A DNA stretch of 64,000 nucleotides from Eubacterium ramulus (lineage in GTDB: Bacteria > Bacillota > Clostridia > Lachnospirales > Lachnospiraceae): NCBI RefSeq assembly GCF_003122485.1, contig NZ_JRFU01000003.1:1-64000 (forward strand), given 5' to 3'. Shown here in pieces: positions 27,483-38,858 of this stretch; positions within the stretch are counted from its first letter, which is position 1, and each line of letters begins with the position of its first letter. The notes below the pieces were generated by a model. The model worked only from the letters and a program-made list of their open reading frames with translations, had not been told where the DNA came from and did no database searches. A program made the translations under genes and the position numbers.

Positions 27483-27874
27483 ACCATTCCTGATAAGATT
27501 CCGTTTACGAATGCCGGTCCATGATCTGATCCGTATAATTTTGCCAGTTCAACTGCCTCATTAATGGATACAGATACCGGAATATCATCCTCATACTTGA
27601 TCTCATATGCAGCAAGACGCAGAATGGAAAGCTCTGCTTTCGCCATACGTGTCGTCTTCCAGTTTTTGGATGCCTGGTTGATCATTCCGTCGATCTCATC
27701 CATATGCTCCACAATACTGCGTACCTTTCCGGTCATATAGTCGGCATCTTTTTTGCGGATGTCTCCCAAATCCTCCATATATAATCCAATCTGTTCCTCC
27801 AGTTCATCTGCACTGTGAAACTCAACTCCAAACAGAATTTTAAAAATCTGTTCTCTCTGTTCTCTTCGGCTCAT
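27479..27874 (-). CDS. nusB: transcription antitermination factor NusB
   Basis: A 131-residue all-helical RNA-binding protein that, with NusE (S10), promotes antitermination in rRNA operons. It begins MSRREQREQIFKILF and has the conserved C-terminal SVSINEAVELAKLYGSDHGP with NGIL. The ATG at 27874 was chosen because GGAGG lies just upstream; the in-frame GTG four codons earlier lies in that site. It is followed by xseA with a 4-base overlap and preceded by asp23. Confidence 0.94.
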   Translation of the reverse strand: MSRREQREQIFKILFGVEFHSADELEEQIGLYMEDLGDIRKKDADYMTGKVRSIVEHMDEIDGMINQASKNWKTTRMAKAELSILRLAAYEIKYEDDIPVSVSINEAVELAKLYGSDHGPAFVNGILSGMV

Positions 27875-27940
27875 ATTTTCCTCCACCGTTTTTCTATTTG
27901 TATTTCATGGCGCTCACCATACGCCCACGCGCAGATTTTC

Positions 27941-28324
27941 CTACTCAGCTGCGCCTTTCATATCAACATCTGCAATTCTTACATTGACACCAGATACTTC
28001 CAGTCCTGTCATATTCTCGATGGCGGATTTGATCTTCTCCTGTACGTTACGGGATACTTCCGGGATTGCATAACCATAAGCAATATTGATGGTTACATAT
28101 ACCTGAACTTTATCCTCCTCATCCACTTCGATGCGTACACCTTTGGAAAGATTTTTCATACCAAGACGGCTTACCAACTCTTTTGTAATGTTGCCGCCCA
28201 TGGAGCAGACACCCTCAACTTCTGTAGCTGCCAGTCCTGCAATAATTGTAATTACTTCCTCTGCGATCTGAACTTCTCCAAGTCCATCCTCTTTGATCTT
28301 TAATCCTCGTCTATCTTCAGCCAT
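27941..28324 (-). CDS. Asp23/Gls24 family envelope stress protein
   Basis: A 127-residue member of the Asp23 family (YqhY-like, found next to nusB in Firmicutes). It has the typical LGEVQIAEEVITIIAGLAATEVEGV start, then MGGNI, a VEVDEEDKVQVYVTI-like strand and VSGVNVRIADVDM at the end. YqhY in B. subtilis is linked to control of acetyl-CoA carboxylase, but accBC are not in this window. AAGGAGG gives a strong ribosome binding site. It is probably the first gene of the long operon running to recN. Confidence 0.92.
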   Translation of the reverse strand: MAEDRRGLKIKEDGLGEVQIAEEVITIIAGLAATEVEGVCSMGGNITKELVSRLGMKNLSKGVRIEVDEEDKVQVYVTINIAYGYAIPEVSRNVQEKIKSAIENMTGLEVSGVNVRIADVDMKGAAE

Positions 28325-28405
28325 GGAAAAAACCTCCTTATCATAATCAGATTTTCAATATTATTTATTAGTATACCAAATTATTTGATGTTTGAAAACG
28401 TTTTT

Positions 28406-29878
28406 TTATGGGATCGATGCAAATACGTTGCACACGATCAGGGATGCCGCCGCCGAAAACAGTACCATCTGTAATGGGCGCACCACACCGCGCCGCCGCC
28501 AGAATACATTTAACAGAAAAATGCCAAAGGTCAGCAGTACCATAGATACCAGCGGCCAGAAATACCAGCAGGCAATACTTATGTTCTGATAGATCATGGA
28601 AGTGCACACTGTCAAAAGCAATCCTGCCACGATGGGGCGCATATACGTCTGCAGCACCTGAAAAATCTGCAGATTTTCAAATCGTTCATAAATATAGACT
28701 ACTGCGGAAAATGTACCGCCGGATGCTGCAATACTGCAGGCAAACCCACATAATGCCACAAAAATGCCGCACCAGACACCGCCGGACTGACACCCCAATA
28801 TGTATCCCACTCCTGCCAGGATCTTGCACAGGATCGAACCCGGCAGACCATTCGCTACAGAAGCAATCTTAAAATAGAAATCATCATATCCGATCATTCC
28901 CGTATTGACAAACATACCGTTTGCCACCGCCAGATAAGCATCTCCGCCGCCAAATGAAATAACTGCTGAGATCAATCCTCTGCCCGCAAATGCCAGTGTC
29001 TTTCCAAAACAGAGCAACGCCGGCAAAGACAGCAGAAAAAACATTGCCGCCCAACAGACTTCCTCCCGAATCAACCGCTTTAACGATTTCCATGAAAACG
29101 GAATCTTTCCTTCGATACCAGTACGCAGTCCATAAATTGACAGCACCACCATGGTAAGCCGGATGATTCCAAGCACCACTGTACTGCTGATCAGATGCAT
29201 TTTTCCCACGCAGAGGCAATACAGCACCGTAATGATAATGGATACGATCACTCTGCCCCATCGAAAAACACCACCGGTATAAAAAATGATAAAAAATGCC
29301 GCGCACAACACGTCAAGGGTTGAAATATCAAAGATCGGTGTCCGATTGATGCCAAATAACTGAAACAGTTCCTTTCCGGAAGTCAGGAAAAACACCAGAA
29401 ACATAAAAAACATACCGCTTTTTGCCGTTCCACTCTCTCGACATTCCCGCCAGGTCCCTTTTGCATACATGATCAGCATATAAATGATATAGGCGGTGAC
29501 ACCTGCGGAAGCAAACAAAATCTGCTGCAACACCCGTATTCCCGAACTGTTGATCAGAATCAGCAGTAATACCGTCAGGAACGTTCCCGGCATTCCCATC
29601 AGAAGTGCGGAGAGCAGCATCCCCGGCATTCCGCAGACCTTCCTGCCAACTCCTGCTGCCACCTCCACCGGAAGGGCACCCGGGGTGATATTTGCCACGA
29701 TCACATCCTTTGTATATTCTTCCTTATCGATCAGCTTTTTTTCGTATACAACTTCGGATTCGATGACCGGCACCAGTGCCGTTCCGCCGCCAAATCCGAT
29801 GCAGCCAATTTTGAACATCGTAGCAAGTAACTTTTTCATATTCCGTTTTTTTTCGTGTCTGCTGTCCTTTTTACTCAT
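28406..29878 (-). CDS. chromate transporter family protein (fused two-domain)
   Basis: A 490-residue membrane protein with two CHR domains in tandem, as in long-chain chromate transporters. The first shows FKIGCIGFGGGTALVPVIE with NITPGALPVEVA; the second has VISFGGGDAYLAVANGMFV with ANGLPGSILCKILAG. These correspond to the family's FGG and PGP-like motifs. The start is taken at the first ATG; an internal ATG 13 codons later (MKKLLATMFK) is possible. Chromate efflux is proven only for some members, so the real substrate here may be another anion. It stands between asp23 and ligA. Confidence 0.8.
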   Translation of the reverse strand: MSKKDSRHEKKRNMKKLLATMFKIGCIGFGGGTALVPVIESEVVYEKKLIDKEEYTKDVIVANITPGALPVEVAAGVGRKVCGMPGMLLSALLMGMPGTFLTVLLLILINSSGIRVLQQILFASAGVTAYIIYMLIMYAKGTWRECRESGTAKSGMFFMFLVFFLTSGKELFQLFGINRTPIFDISTLDVLCAAFFIIFYTGGVFRWGRVIVSIIITVLYCLCVGKMHLISSTVVLGIIRLTMVVLSIYGLRTGIEGKIPFSWKSLKRLIREEVCWAAMFFLLSLPALLCFGKTLAFAGRGLISAVISFGGGDAYLAVANGMFVNTGMIGYDDFYFKIASVANGLPGSILCKILAGVGYILGCQSGGVWCGIFVALCGFACSIAASGGTFSAVVYIYERFENLQIFQVLQTYMRPIVAGLLLTVCTSMIYQNISIACWYFWPLVSMVLLTFGIFLLNVFWRRRGVVRPLQMVLFSAAASLIVCNVFASIP

Positions 29879-30002
29879 CTGTCACTATCCCAAATTTCCG
29901 TCAATCTAACAACCTGCAGGCAAATCGGATCAATCCGCTCATGCTGCCTACTTATACACAAATAACCCATACAGCCCTATCTATTTTCAATCCATTTTCT
30001 GC

Positions 30003-32042
<2,040 letters not shown>

Positions 32043-32141
32043 TCAATCTATATTCTGTAAAGAATAGGTCATTTTGTCACATGCCAAGTTCCACATGCAT
32101 TCTATTTGATTTGATCTGCTCGATTTTTCAGTAGTCTTAAC

Positions 32142-32906
32142 TTACTTTCTGGCTGTCCCCTTTTTACCAGATTTTGGTGCACTGTAAGAATGTGCCGTCA
32201 GTTTCTTCAACTCCTGCAATTCCTCTCTGGTCAGATCCCGATACGTTCCGACTTCCAGATCTCCAAGCAAAATATTCATGATCCTTGTACGCACCAGCTT
32301 TCGCACACGGTAGCCACAGGCTTCACACATTCTTCGGATCTGGCGGTTGTATCCCTGTGTCAGAATGATCTGAAAGGTTCGCGCACTGACTTTTTTCACT
32401 TTGCACGGTCTCGTATGTACATCCAGTTCCTCCAGATACAAACCATTTCGCATCTGATTTAAGAAATCACCGGTAATATCTTTGTTGACCGTCACCACAT
32501 ATTCTTTTTCGTGATAATTGCCTGCCCGCATCATCTTATTCACCAGTTCGCCCTGATTGGTCAGCAGGATCAGACCCTCAGAATCCTTATCCAGTCGTCC
32601 CACCGGATAAATCCGCTTCGGATAACCGATATAATCAATGATATTATTTTTTTCCCGTTTCTCTGCCGTACACACGATTCCCACCGGCTTGTGAAACGCG
32701 ATCAGAATCTCCTCATCCTCAGGAGAAACTTCTTTTCCGCAAAACGTCACTTTCATTCCCGGCAGGATCCGGTCACCGGTCACTGCCTTTCGACCATCAA
32801 TCCATACGTTTCCCTTTTCAATTTCACGATCCGCAGCGCGCCGGGAGCAAACCCCGGCTTCGCTGAGATATTTATTAATGCGGATTCCCGCCTGTTTTTC
32901 TTCCAT
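32142..32906 (-). CDS. RluF-like rRNA pseudouridine synthase
   Basis: A 254-residue RluB/E/F-family enzyme that isomerises uridine in 23S rRNA. It has an N-terminal S4 domain (IRINKYLSEAGVCSRRAADR) and a catalytic domain with the GRLDKDSEGLILLTNQGEL motif (catalytic Asp) and ILTQGYNRQIRRMCEACGYRV. The YNRQIRRMCEA sequence suits RluF-type synthases. The ATG at 32906 was chosen because GGAG lies six bases upstream and the S4 domain follows at once; upstream in-frame ATGs would add unrelated residues. The C-terminus is basic and disordered. The target uridine is inferred, not shown. Confidence 0.88.
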   Translation of the reverse strand: MEEKQAGIRINKYLSEAGVCSRRAADREIEKGNVWIDGRKAVTGDRILPGMKVTFCGKEVSPEDEEILIAFHKPVGIVCTAEKREKNNIIDYIGYPKRIYPVGRLDKDSEGLILLTNQGELVNKMMRAGNYHEKEYVVTVNKDITGDFLNQMRNGLYLEELDVHTRPCKVKKVSARTFQIILTQGYNRQIRRMCEACGYRVRKLVRTRIMNILLGDLEVGTYRDLTREELQELKKLTAHSYSAPKSGKKGTARK

Positions 32907-33044
32907 ATCCCGCTCCATTTTCCTTATCGTAATTTTGCCATTCGACTTAACTACCACGGTTTAACGATTATCATATTTGTGACAGCTTTCATCGTAATCT
33001 TTCAAACATTGTAATTTTCCTATGCTTCTTCGATTGTTTTCCAT

Positions 33045-33488
33045 TCATTCCTCATCCAGATAAGAACGCATCTTTTGAAGATTCTCCTCCTCAAAATCTA
33101 TCATTTCCTTTGCCAGCTCTGTGGCATAAATTCCGGCATCTTTATATTTGTGGATCGCATGTTTTAATTCCCTGACTCCACGGTCATTTCCCTTATACAT
33201 CAGATCTGCCATATCTCCAGTCTTATTCTGCACCATTGTTTTCATACGGATCGCCGTTTTCAGCATCGCCGTAGAGATTGGTTTCGGTTCTGCCGGTTCT
33301 TCTCCGTTCTCCCGCAACCGCATTCCTGCCTTTCTGCCAAACTGCTGCATTTTATCTGCCTGCACATTTAATTCATATGCAAACTCCTCATCATAAATAT
33401 CCTTTAGTACTTCGTGAATCGCTTCCACACCCATGCTGGCATTTCTGCATATCTCATGTAACAGATCGTCTTCGTCTTTTTGTGTCAT
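33045..33488 (-). CDS. unrecognised small helical protein
   Basis: A 147-residue acidic, soluble, apparently all-helical protein. It starts MTQKDEDDLLHEICRNASMG and ends with a Glu-rich helix (EMIDFEEENLQKMRSYLD). Regular Glu, His and Asp spacing in long helices recalls ferritin-like bundles, but no metal-site motif can be assigned and I do not recognise the family. The ATG at 33488 has GGAGG seven bases upstream, making it a clear start; an in-frame ATG 11 codons earlier lacks one. It stands alone between the pseudouridine synthase gene and the SH3b protein's terminator. Confidence 0.75.
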   Translation of the reverse strand: MTQKDEDDLLHEICRNASMGVEAIHEVLKDIYDEEFAYELNVQADKMQQFGRKAGMRLRENGEEPAEPKPISTAMLKTAIRMKTMVQNKTGDMADLMYKGNDRGVRELKHAIHKYKDAGIYATELAKEMIDFEEENLQKMRSYLDEE

Positions 33489-33611
33489 GACAATACCTCC
33501 GTTTTTGGTTAGTATTGCCACTCCCGTTTAAAATATGTATCTCATTATACACCAGAACAAATGTTCTGTCTATTTTATTTTTATCGAAGCCGCACACCCC
33601 AGACAGACATC

Positions 33612-33640
33612 AAAAGGGAACAGACTGGCTGTCCCCTTTT
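33612..33640 (-). terminator. intrinsic terminator after the SH3b protein gene
   Basis: On the minus strand AAAAGGGGACAG pairs (one mismatch) with CTGTTCCCTTTT around a short loop, ending in Ts. It lies about 30 bases past the SH3b gene stop. Confidence 0.75.
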
Positions 33641-33672
33641 TCTTATCTTTATACGCCGCTTGCGTCTTCCTT

Positions 33673-35088
33673 TTACGGATGCTGTGTCGTTACATATTCT
33701 GTTTTCACATATCCGACGATATCACCGGTCTTAACCTTGCTCCATCCATCCGAAGTAACGGCAAGCTGTCTCAGCTCAGACCCCTGCAATGCAGATGCCA
33801 GTACCGCAGACTGCTCATTCGGCTCCTGACGGATGTTCATTGTTTCGGTTGCATAAACCCATGCTTTCTGCTCTGTCTCCGTCGGTGTCTGCTGCTGATC
33901 CTGCTGTTGCTGTTGATCTGCTGCCTGCTGCTGGTCTTGCTGCTGTTGATCTGCGGCTACCTGATTTGCAGCTTCCTGTGTTTTCTGCTGTGCCTGCTGA
34001 TCCTGTGCAGTTTTCCATTCGTTGATTGCATTGACAATCGTTGTTTCGATCATATTTTTCAAATCCGCATCCTGTGCAATTGCTTCCTCATAACGTGTCT
34101 GAACGTTTGCCTGTAATGCAGTTACGTCCTCACCCGCCTCATAGTCGTTGATCAGCTGACGGATCGTATCATCCAGCGGATTTTCCTGATAGCTCAAATT
34201 GAAAGAACTGTAAGTATTATCAATGTATACCTGTCCTTTGTCATTGGTACGGACATAGAAGAAATCCAGTCCCGGTGCCGCTGTCTCTACATTTTTGTAT
34301 TTCAGATCATAAGCAACGGAAACAATGTAGGAATTCTCATCTGCTCCGGTTTTTGTATAACAAATAATATTGTCAAACTTCTCAATATACTGGCTATACA
34401 TGGAAATGTAACTTTTTTCCATGTCCGTAATCGGATTTGCATAGCCAACCATTTCTTCGGTATCACCAGCTGCATATGCTTTATAGTAATTTACAAACAG
34501 CTCATTGATCTCTGCATGTCCGTCTTTTTCATATTCCTGTGTGGACAGCGTCTGATTTTTCTCTGCCGCCGCTTTCTTTGCTTTCATGCTCTTTACGCCG
34601 ATCACGATCGCACAGATCGCCACAACGACCACAAGACAGGCAATGCCGACAAATGCTATATTTCTACGCATGAATGCCACGGATTTTTCCTTTTTTGCCT
34701 CCATCTCGTCCACGCTGCGTCGCAGGGTTTTCTTTTTGGAAACAAATTCATGGGAGATTGGTTTTCCCTCTGCCATACGGGACTTATCCTTTACGGATTC
34801 CTCAGAGATAAACTCAAGATCTTCCATAATATCATCCTGTGCGGCTTTCTTACTATGCTTTTTATTTTTCATTTCAAATGTATGTTTTTTATTCTCTTTG
34901 TTATGTTTTTCTTTATTATTTTCCGAATTGGTCTGCTTCATTGGTTTCACTCTTTTTTCTTTTTTTATTTTCGGTTCTTTTGCTTCTTTATGTTCGCTTC
35001 CTCCGGTCACGATGTCCGGGATCTCATAAATTTCATCTGTATCTGTATCGTTTTTTATATTTGGTTTCTTCTTATCAAAATCTGACAT
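33673..35088 (-). CDS. membrane-anchored protein with C-terminal SH3b domain
   Basis: A 471-residue single-pass protein. Residues 1-140 form a highly charged, Lys/Glu-rich, probably disordered cytoplasmic region. One helix (about 144-165, AFVGIACLVVVVAICAIVIG) crosses the membrane. An extracellular NTF2-like or helical domain (about 180-345) follows, then a Gln-rich linker (about 355-410, QQQDQQQ runs) and a bacterial SH3 domain (about 415-468, MNIRQEPNEQSAVL, SDGWSKVKTGDIVGYVKTEY). SH3b domains commonly bind cell-wall peptides. It lies just downstream of the pilus locus but is separated by a terminator-like hairpin. Function unknown; a wall-contact sensor or scaffold is possible. Confidence 0.8.
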   Translation of the reverse strand: MSDFDKKKPNIKNDTDTDEIYEIPDIVTGGSEHKEAKEPKIKKEKRVKPMKQTNSENNKEKHNKENKKHTFEMKNKKHSKKAAQDDIMEDLEFISEESVKDKSRMAEGKPISHEFVSKKKTLRRSVDEMEAKKEKSVAFMRRNIAFVGIACLVVVVAICAIVIGVKSMKAKKAAAEKNQTLSTQEYEKDGHAEINELFVNYYKAYAAGDTEEMVGYANPITDMEKSYISMYSQYIEKFDNIICYTKTGADENSYIVSVAYDLKYKNVETAAPGLDFFYVRTNDKGQVYIDNTYSSFNLSYQENPLDDTIRQLINDYEAGEDVTALQANVQTRYEEAIAQDADLKNMIETTIVNAINEWKTAQDQQAQQKTQEAANQVAADQQQQDQQQAADQQQQQDQQQTPTETEQKAWVYATETMNIRQEPNEQSAVLASALQGSELRQLAVTSDGWSKVKTGDIVGYVKTEYVTTQHP

Positions 35089-35131
35089 TTTCTACCTCCG
35101 ATATTTCGCCTAACATCATACCACAGCAAAG

Positions 35132-35220
35132 AAAATACGTCTAGGTATTTCCCAAAAAGTTTATGAAATGCTTAGAATTCATAAGATTTTCATAACTCTT
35201 TTCAAACCCAGACGTATTTT
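35132..35220 (-). terminator. nested hairpin closing the pilus operon
   Basis: Outer arms (35132-35145 and 35207-35220) pair AAAATACGTCT with AGACGTATTTT. Inside, TTATGAAA (35161-35168) pairs with TTTCATAA near 35188-35195. It lies directly past the pilT stop. The large loop makes it an unusual terminator, but the T-rich end and position fit. Confidence 0.5.
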
Positions 35221-35223
35221 GTT

Positions 35224-36294
35224 TTATCGCAAAGTCGCTTCCAGCTCTGCTTTATTATTCGTATAAATTGCTGCATCTTCTCTGGTAATATATCCCTGCT
35301 GCATCAACCGTACCAGATCCATATTCAGAGTATGCATGCCAAGTGCTGTTCCCGACTGCATCATATTGGAAATCTGATGTGTCTTTCCTTCCCGGATCAG
35401 GTTCAGGATCGCATCCGTTGCTACCAGAAGTTCCGTACCTGCCACACGGGTCACACCGCCGCCACACGGGATCAGGCACTGACTGACAATGCCTTTTAAC
35501 GTACCTGCAAGCTGGACTCTGACCTGATTTTGACCTCCCGTCGGGCAGGCATCGATCACTCGCTCTACCGTCTGTGCCGCGCCTGTTGTATGCAGAGTAG
35601 ACAGTACCAGATGTCCTGTTTCCGCCGCAAGTAAAGCTGCCTGAATCGTTTCATAGTCACGCATCTCACCCACTAAGATCACATCCGGATCTTCACGCAG
35701 GGCACTTCGCAGAGCCGATGCAAAATCTCCCACATCTTCGCCAACTTCCCGCTGGTGGATCAACGACTTTTTGGTTTCATACACATACTCGATCGGATCT
35801 TCAATCGTAATGATGTGGCGGTCACTGTTCTGGTTCATATATTCGATCATCGCCGCCAGTGTGGTTGATTTTCCACTTCCCGTCGGCCCGGTAACAAGGA
35901 TCAGACCACGGGGTGCTTTTGCCATCTCATAGAGCACCGTCGGCATCTTCAGTTCTTCCAGTGTCGGAATGGATGCATTCAGCAGACGGATCGTACCTGC
36001 CATCTTTTTTTGCTGGCGGAACACATTTACCCTCTGGCGATGTCCATCGGAAGTCTGAAAGGAAAAATCTGCATCAAATCCTTTTTCAAATTTTTCGGCA
36101 TGACGCTTCGGCATGATCGCATACAGCATACCGCGAATCTCCTCCGCCGACATCTGTGTCTGCGCCGGAAGCAGACGTCCGTTGACACGATACCAAATCG
36201 GCATCCCTTCTGAAATATGAATATCTGATGCTTTTCGCTCACGGGCTTCCCGGATGATCGCATCCGCCGCCTGTCTTAACGCTTCTTCTGCCAC
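35224..36294 (-). CDS. pilT: type IV pilus retraction ATPase PilT
   Basis: Hexameric ATPase that depolymerises the pilus fibre. The 356-residue protein has an N-terminal PAS-like domain (KASDIHISEGMPIWYRVNG), Walker A GPTGSGKST, the Asp box HIITIEDPIEYVY, Walker B ILVGEMRDYETIQAAL, the His box HLVLSTLHT, and a PilT-specific C-terminal AILNLIREGKTHQISNMMQ. The start is taken as the GTG at 36294, nine bases after GAGAGG, giving the usual PilT length; an upstream TTG would add 27 basic residues with no site. It is the last gene of the pilus operon. Its presence implies retractable pili, for example for twitching or DNA uptake. Confidence 0.93.
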   Translation of the reverse strand: MAEEALRQAADAIIREARERKASDIHISEGMPIWYRVNGRLLPAQTQMSAEEIRGMLYAIMPKRHAEKFEKGFDADFSFQTSDGHRQRVNVFRQQKKMAGTIRLLNASIPTLEELKMPTVLYEMAKAPRGLILVTGPTGSGKSTTLAAMIEYMNQNSDRHIITIEDPIEYVYETKKSLIHQREVGEDVGDFASALRSALREDPDVILVGEMRDYETIQAALLAAETGHLVLSTLHTTGAAQTVERVIDACPTGGQNQVRVQLAGTLKGIVSQCLIPCGGGVTRVAGTELLVATDAILNLIREGKTHQISNMMQSGTALGMHTLNMDLVRLMQQGYITREDAAIYTNNKAELEATLR

Positions 36295-36407
36295 TTTGTC
36301 AGACCTCTCTTTCTGCCTGAAACACCTTGCATTTCCTTGCCAAAATATTTCTCTTTTCTTCCTGTTACTTTTCAAAATTTGTTTGTCAGATTTAGTTTTT
36401 CCAAAAC

Positions 36408-38087
36408 TTATTCATAACTGATCTTTAACAATTCTTCCGGTGTTGTCTTTCCCTCTTTTACAAGAATCAAACCGCTTTCTTTTAAGGTACGCATATGCTG
36501 ATGCTCTCTGGCATACGCTGAGATTTCTTCCACCGGACTGTGATTGATGATCATTCTGCGGATCTGATTATCGATTGCCACGATTTCATGCACCGCGATT
36601 CGTCCACTGTAACCGGTATGATTACAACGTGAACAGCCTGCGCCACGACGTATTGTCTTGATATCTTCTCCCAGAAAATTACGCTCCTGCTCCGTCGTTG
36701 GCATTTCTGTACTGCAATTCGGACACACTTTACGCATCAGACGCTGTGCCACCAGTCCCACCAGAGAATTGGCAACCAGATACGTCTCAACGCCCATATC
36801 TTCCAGACGGACAATACTGGAAACCGCATCATTTGTATGTAATGTACTCAAAACCACATGACCGGTAATCGCCGCACGTACCGAAGTACCGGCAGTCTCG
36901 CCGTCACGGGTCTCTCCAACCATGATAATATCCGGATCCTGACGCATCAGGGCACGCAGTCCCACATCAAACGTCAGACCCGCAACCGGATTTACCTGCG
37001 TCTGATTGATTCCCGGAAGATTCTTCTCCACCGGATCTTCAATGGTAGAAATATTGACATTTCTGCCGGAGAGATAATCCAACACCATATACAGCGTGGT
37101 CGATTTTCCACTTCCGGTCGGTCCGGTAATATAAATAATTCCATTCGGATGGTTCAGCATCGGTGCAAACTGGTTATAACTGTAGTCATCCATACCAAAA
37201 TGATCCGCATGATCCATATGCGTGGTTGCTGCCATAATACGCAGAACCGCCTTTTCACCAAATACTGTTGGCAAAATAGATACACGGATATTGACACTTC
37301 CGCCCTCTAACGTAACACGAAAATGTCCGTCCTGTGGAATACGTTTTTCCGCAATATCCAGATTAGACAAAATCTTGATACGTGCAATCAGCGGTGCATG
37401 AATGTTTCTCTGGATCGTAACATACTCCATGATCACACCATCAATACGCATTCGTACTTTTGTTTCCGTCTCAAATGGTTCGATATGAATATCACTGGCT
37501 TCCGTTTTGATGGCTCGTTCAATCAGACTGTTCAACAATCTGATGATCGGTGCTTCATCATCCCCGGATTCCAGATCTTCGATTTCGATTTCATCCTGCG
37601 CTGCTACTGCAAAATCCACATTCGCCTGTGTTGCTGCCTTCCGCGCATTGACCTCCGCAAAATAATAAGAAATAGCTTTTCGCAGTGGTTCTTCTTCGCT
37701 CAGGGAGATCTCAAGATGGCAACCGGTCTGCTGTCTTACTTCCTCCAGGGCAAAATAGTTCAGCGGATCATTAGTCACGATCTCCATATTGTGTCCCTGA
37801 AGACTCACCGGAAGGATCAGATTCTTTTCACAGACTTCTCTGCTGACCTTGCCTACCGCCTGCAAATCTACAGAAAGCTGAGCCACATCTACAATATTCA
37901 GATGCAGTCTGCTGGCAAGAGCATCCAGCACCTGTGACTCTGACACAAATCTCAACTCCATCAGGATCTGTCCGACACGTTTATCCCTGTGCTCTTTCTG
38001 CCAGGCAAGTGCCTGATTCATCTGATCCGGGGTAACATATCCCTTTTCAACCAGAATATCTCCAATTCTCAGATTTGTTGTTTTCAC
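36408..38087 (-). CDS. pilB: type IV pilus assembly ATPase PilB
   Basis: GspE/PilB-type ATPase driving pilin polymerisation. The 559-residue protein has an N-terminal MshEN domain (RIGDILVEKGYVTPDQMNQA), an N2 domain (ASDIHIEPFETETKVRMRID), Walker A GPTGSGKSTTLY, NISTIEDPVE, Walker B ILVGE-type IIMVGETRDGETA and HVVLSTLHTNDA. A Cys4 zinc site (CPNC...CSRCNHTGYSGR) is typical of PilB and absent in PilT. MshEN domains bind cyclic di-GMP in related proteins, so that input is possible. It begins one base after the pilO-like gene ends. Confidence 0.95.
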   Translation of the reverse strand: MKTTNLRIGDILVEKGYVTPDQMNQALAWQKEHRDKRVGQILMELRFVSESQVLDALASRLHLNIVDVAQLSVDLQAVGKVSREVCEKNLILPVSLQGHNMEIVTNDPLNYFALEEVRQQTGCHLEISLSEEEPLRKAISYYFAEVNARKAATQANVDFAVAAQDEIEIEDLESGDDEAPIIRLLNSLIERAIKTEASDIHIEPFETETKVRMRIDGVIMEYVTIQRNIHAPLIARIKILSNLDIAEKRIPQDGHFRVTLEGGSVNIRVSILPTVFGEKAVLRIMAATTHMDHADHFGMDDYSYNQFAPMLNHPNGIIYITGPTGSGKSTTLYMVLDYLSGRNVNISTIEDPVEKNLPGINQTQVNPVAGLTFDVGLRALMRQDPDIIMVGETRDGETAGTSVRAAITGHVVLSTLHTNDAVSSIVRLEDMGVETYLVANSLVGLVAQRLMRKVCPNCSTEMPTTEQERNFLGEDIKTIRRGAGCSRCNHTGYSGRIAVHEIVAIDNQIRRMIINHSPVEEISAYAREHQHMRTLKESGLILVKEGKTTPEELLKISYE

Positions 38088-38858
38088 TTAATTACTCGCT
38101 CCTTCAGTCTGTGCAGTCTGTTGCTCTCCGCAGACATATACTGCCAGCGTGCAGCTACAACTCATCTCGGAAACAGTCTGCATTGTTGTATTCACATAAT
38201 CATTTTCCTGCATATTAAATGTACGTACCTGAATACCAGGATAATTTCTTGCAATATCATCTAAAAAAGCTTTGATCTCTGCTTCGCTTCCACGGATTGT
38301 CACATCCACAGACGTCGTGTTCACATATGGTGCAGAAACAGCTGCACTGCTCTCTGTCGCAGAATCCTTGGAATCACTGCTGTCTGTGCTGTCAGCAGCA
38401 GCGGAATCTTGTGTTGCATCCGTCGAAGTGTCTGCGGAACTGTCTGCCGTCGAAGTATTGCCCGTCGCTGCCTGTGGGGCATACAAATAAGCTTCCGGAA
38501 CACCCGCTGTCGTATCTGTAATATTCAGATAAACCGGAAACAGGTTGTGATTTAACACGATTCCGGTGATCAGTTCATCCACCTCCCGGTTTTCCAACAG
38601 GTCATAATAGCCCTCCTGCGCACTTTTTAACGAAGACTGCTGATTTGCAATAATGGCATCAAATGTATCCATTCGGTCGATCAGTGCCTGCATATCTTCC
38701 TGTTCTGCCACGACTTCATCCCGCTGATCTACCAGATCCATATGTTTTTCAATTCCCGGGAAGATCAGAAAACGGATCATCACAAACGCGATCAGTACAC
38801 ATCCCAGTACCTTTAAGAGTACAATATCCTTCGGTTTTAAATCCATCTCCAATTTCAT
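38088..38858 (-). CDS. pilO: PilO/GspM-like pilus alignment protein
   Basis: A 256-residue bitopic membrane protein: a short cytoplasmic N-terminus, one helix (about 14-33), a coiled coil (about 35-75) and an extracellular ferredoxin-like domain (about 85-130 and 178-255). A low-complexity Ser/Thr/Asp/Ala insert (about 135-175) splits that domain and is not part of the usual PilO. PilO pairs with PilN to link PilM in the cytoplasm with the growing pilus. Its ATG overlaps the stop of the PilM-PilN gene by one base (TAATG). Assignment rests on topology and gene order more than on residues. Confidence 0.75.
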   Translation of the reverse strand: MKLEMDLKPKDIVLLKVLGCVLIAFVMIRFLIFPGIEKHMDLVDQRDEVVAEQEDMQALIDRMDTFDAIIANQQSSLKSAQEGYYDLLENREVDELITGIVLNHNLFPVYLNITDTTAGVPEAYLYAPQAATGNTSTADSSADTSTDATQDSAAADSTDSSDSKDSATESSAAVSAPYVNTTSVDVTIRGSEAEIKAFLDDIARNYPGIQVRTFNMQENDYVNTTMQTVSEMSCSCTLAVYVCGEQQTAQTEGASN

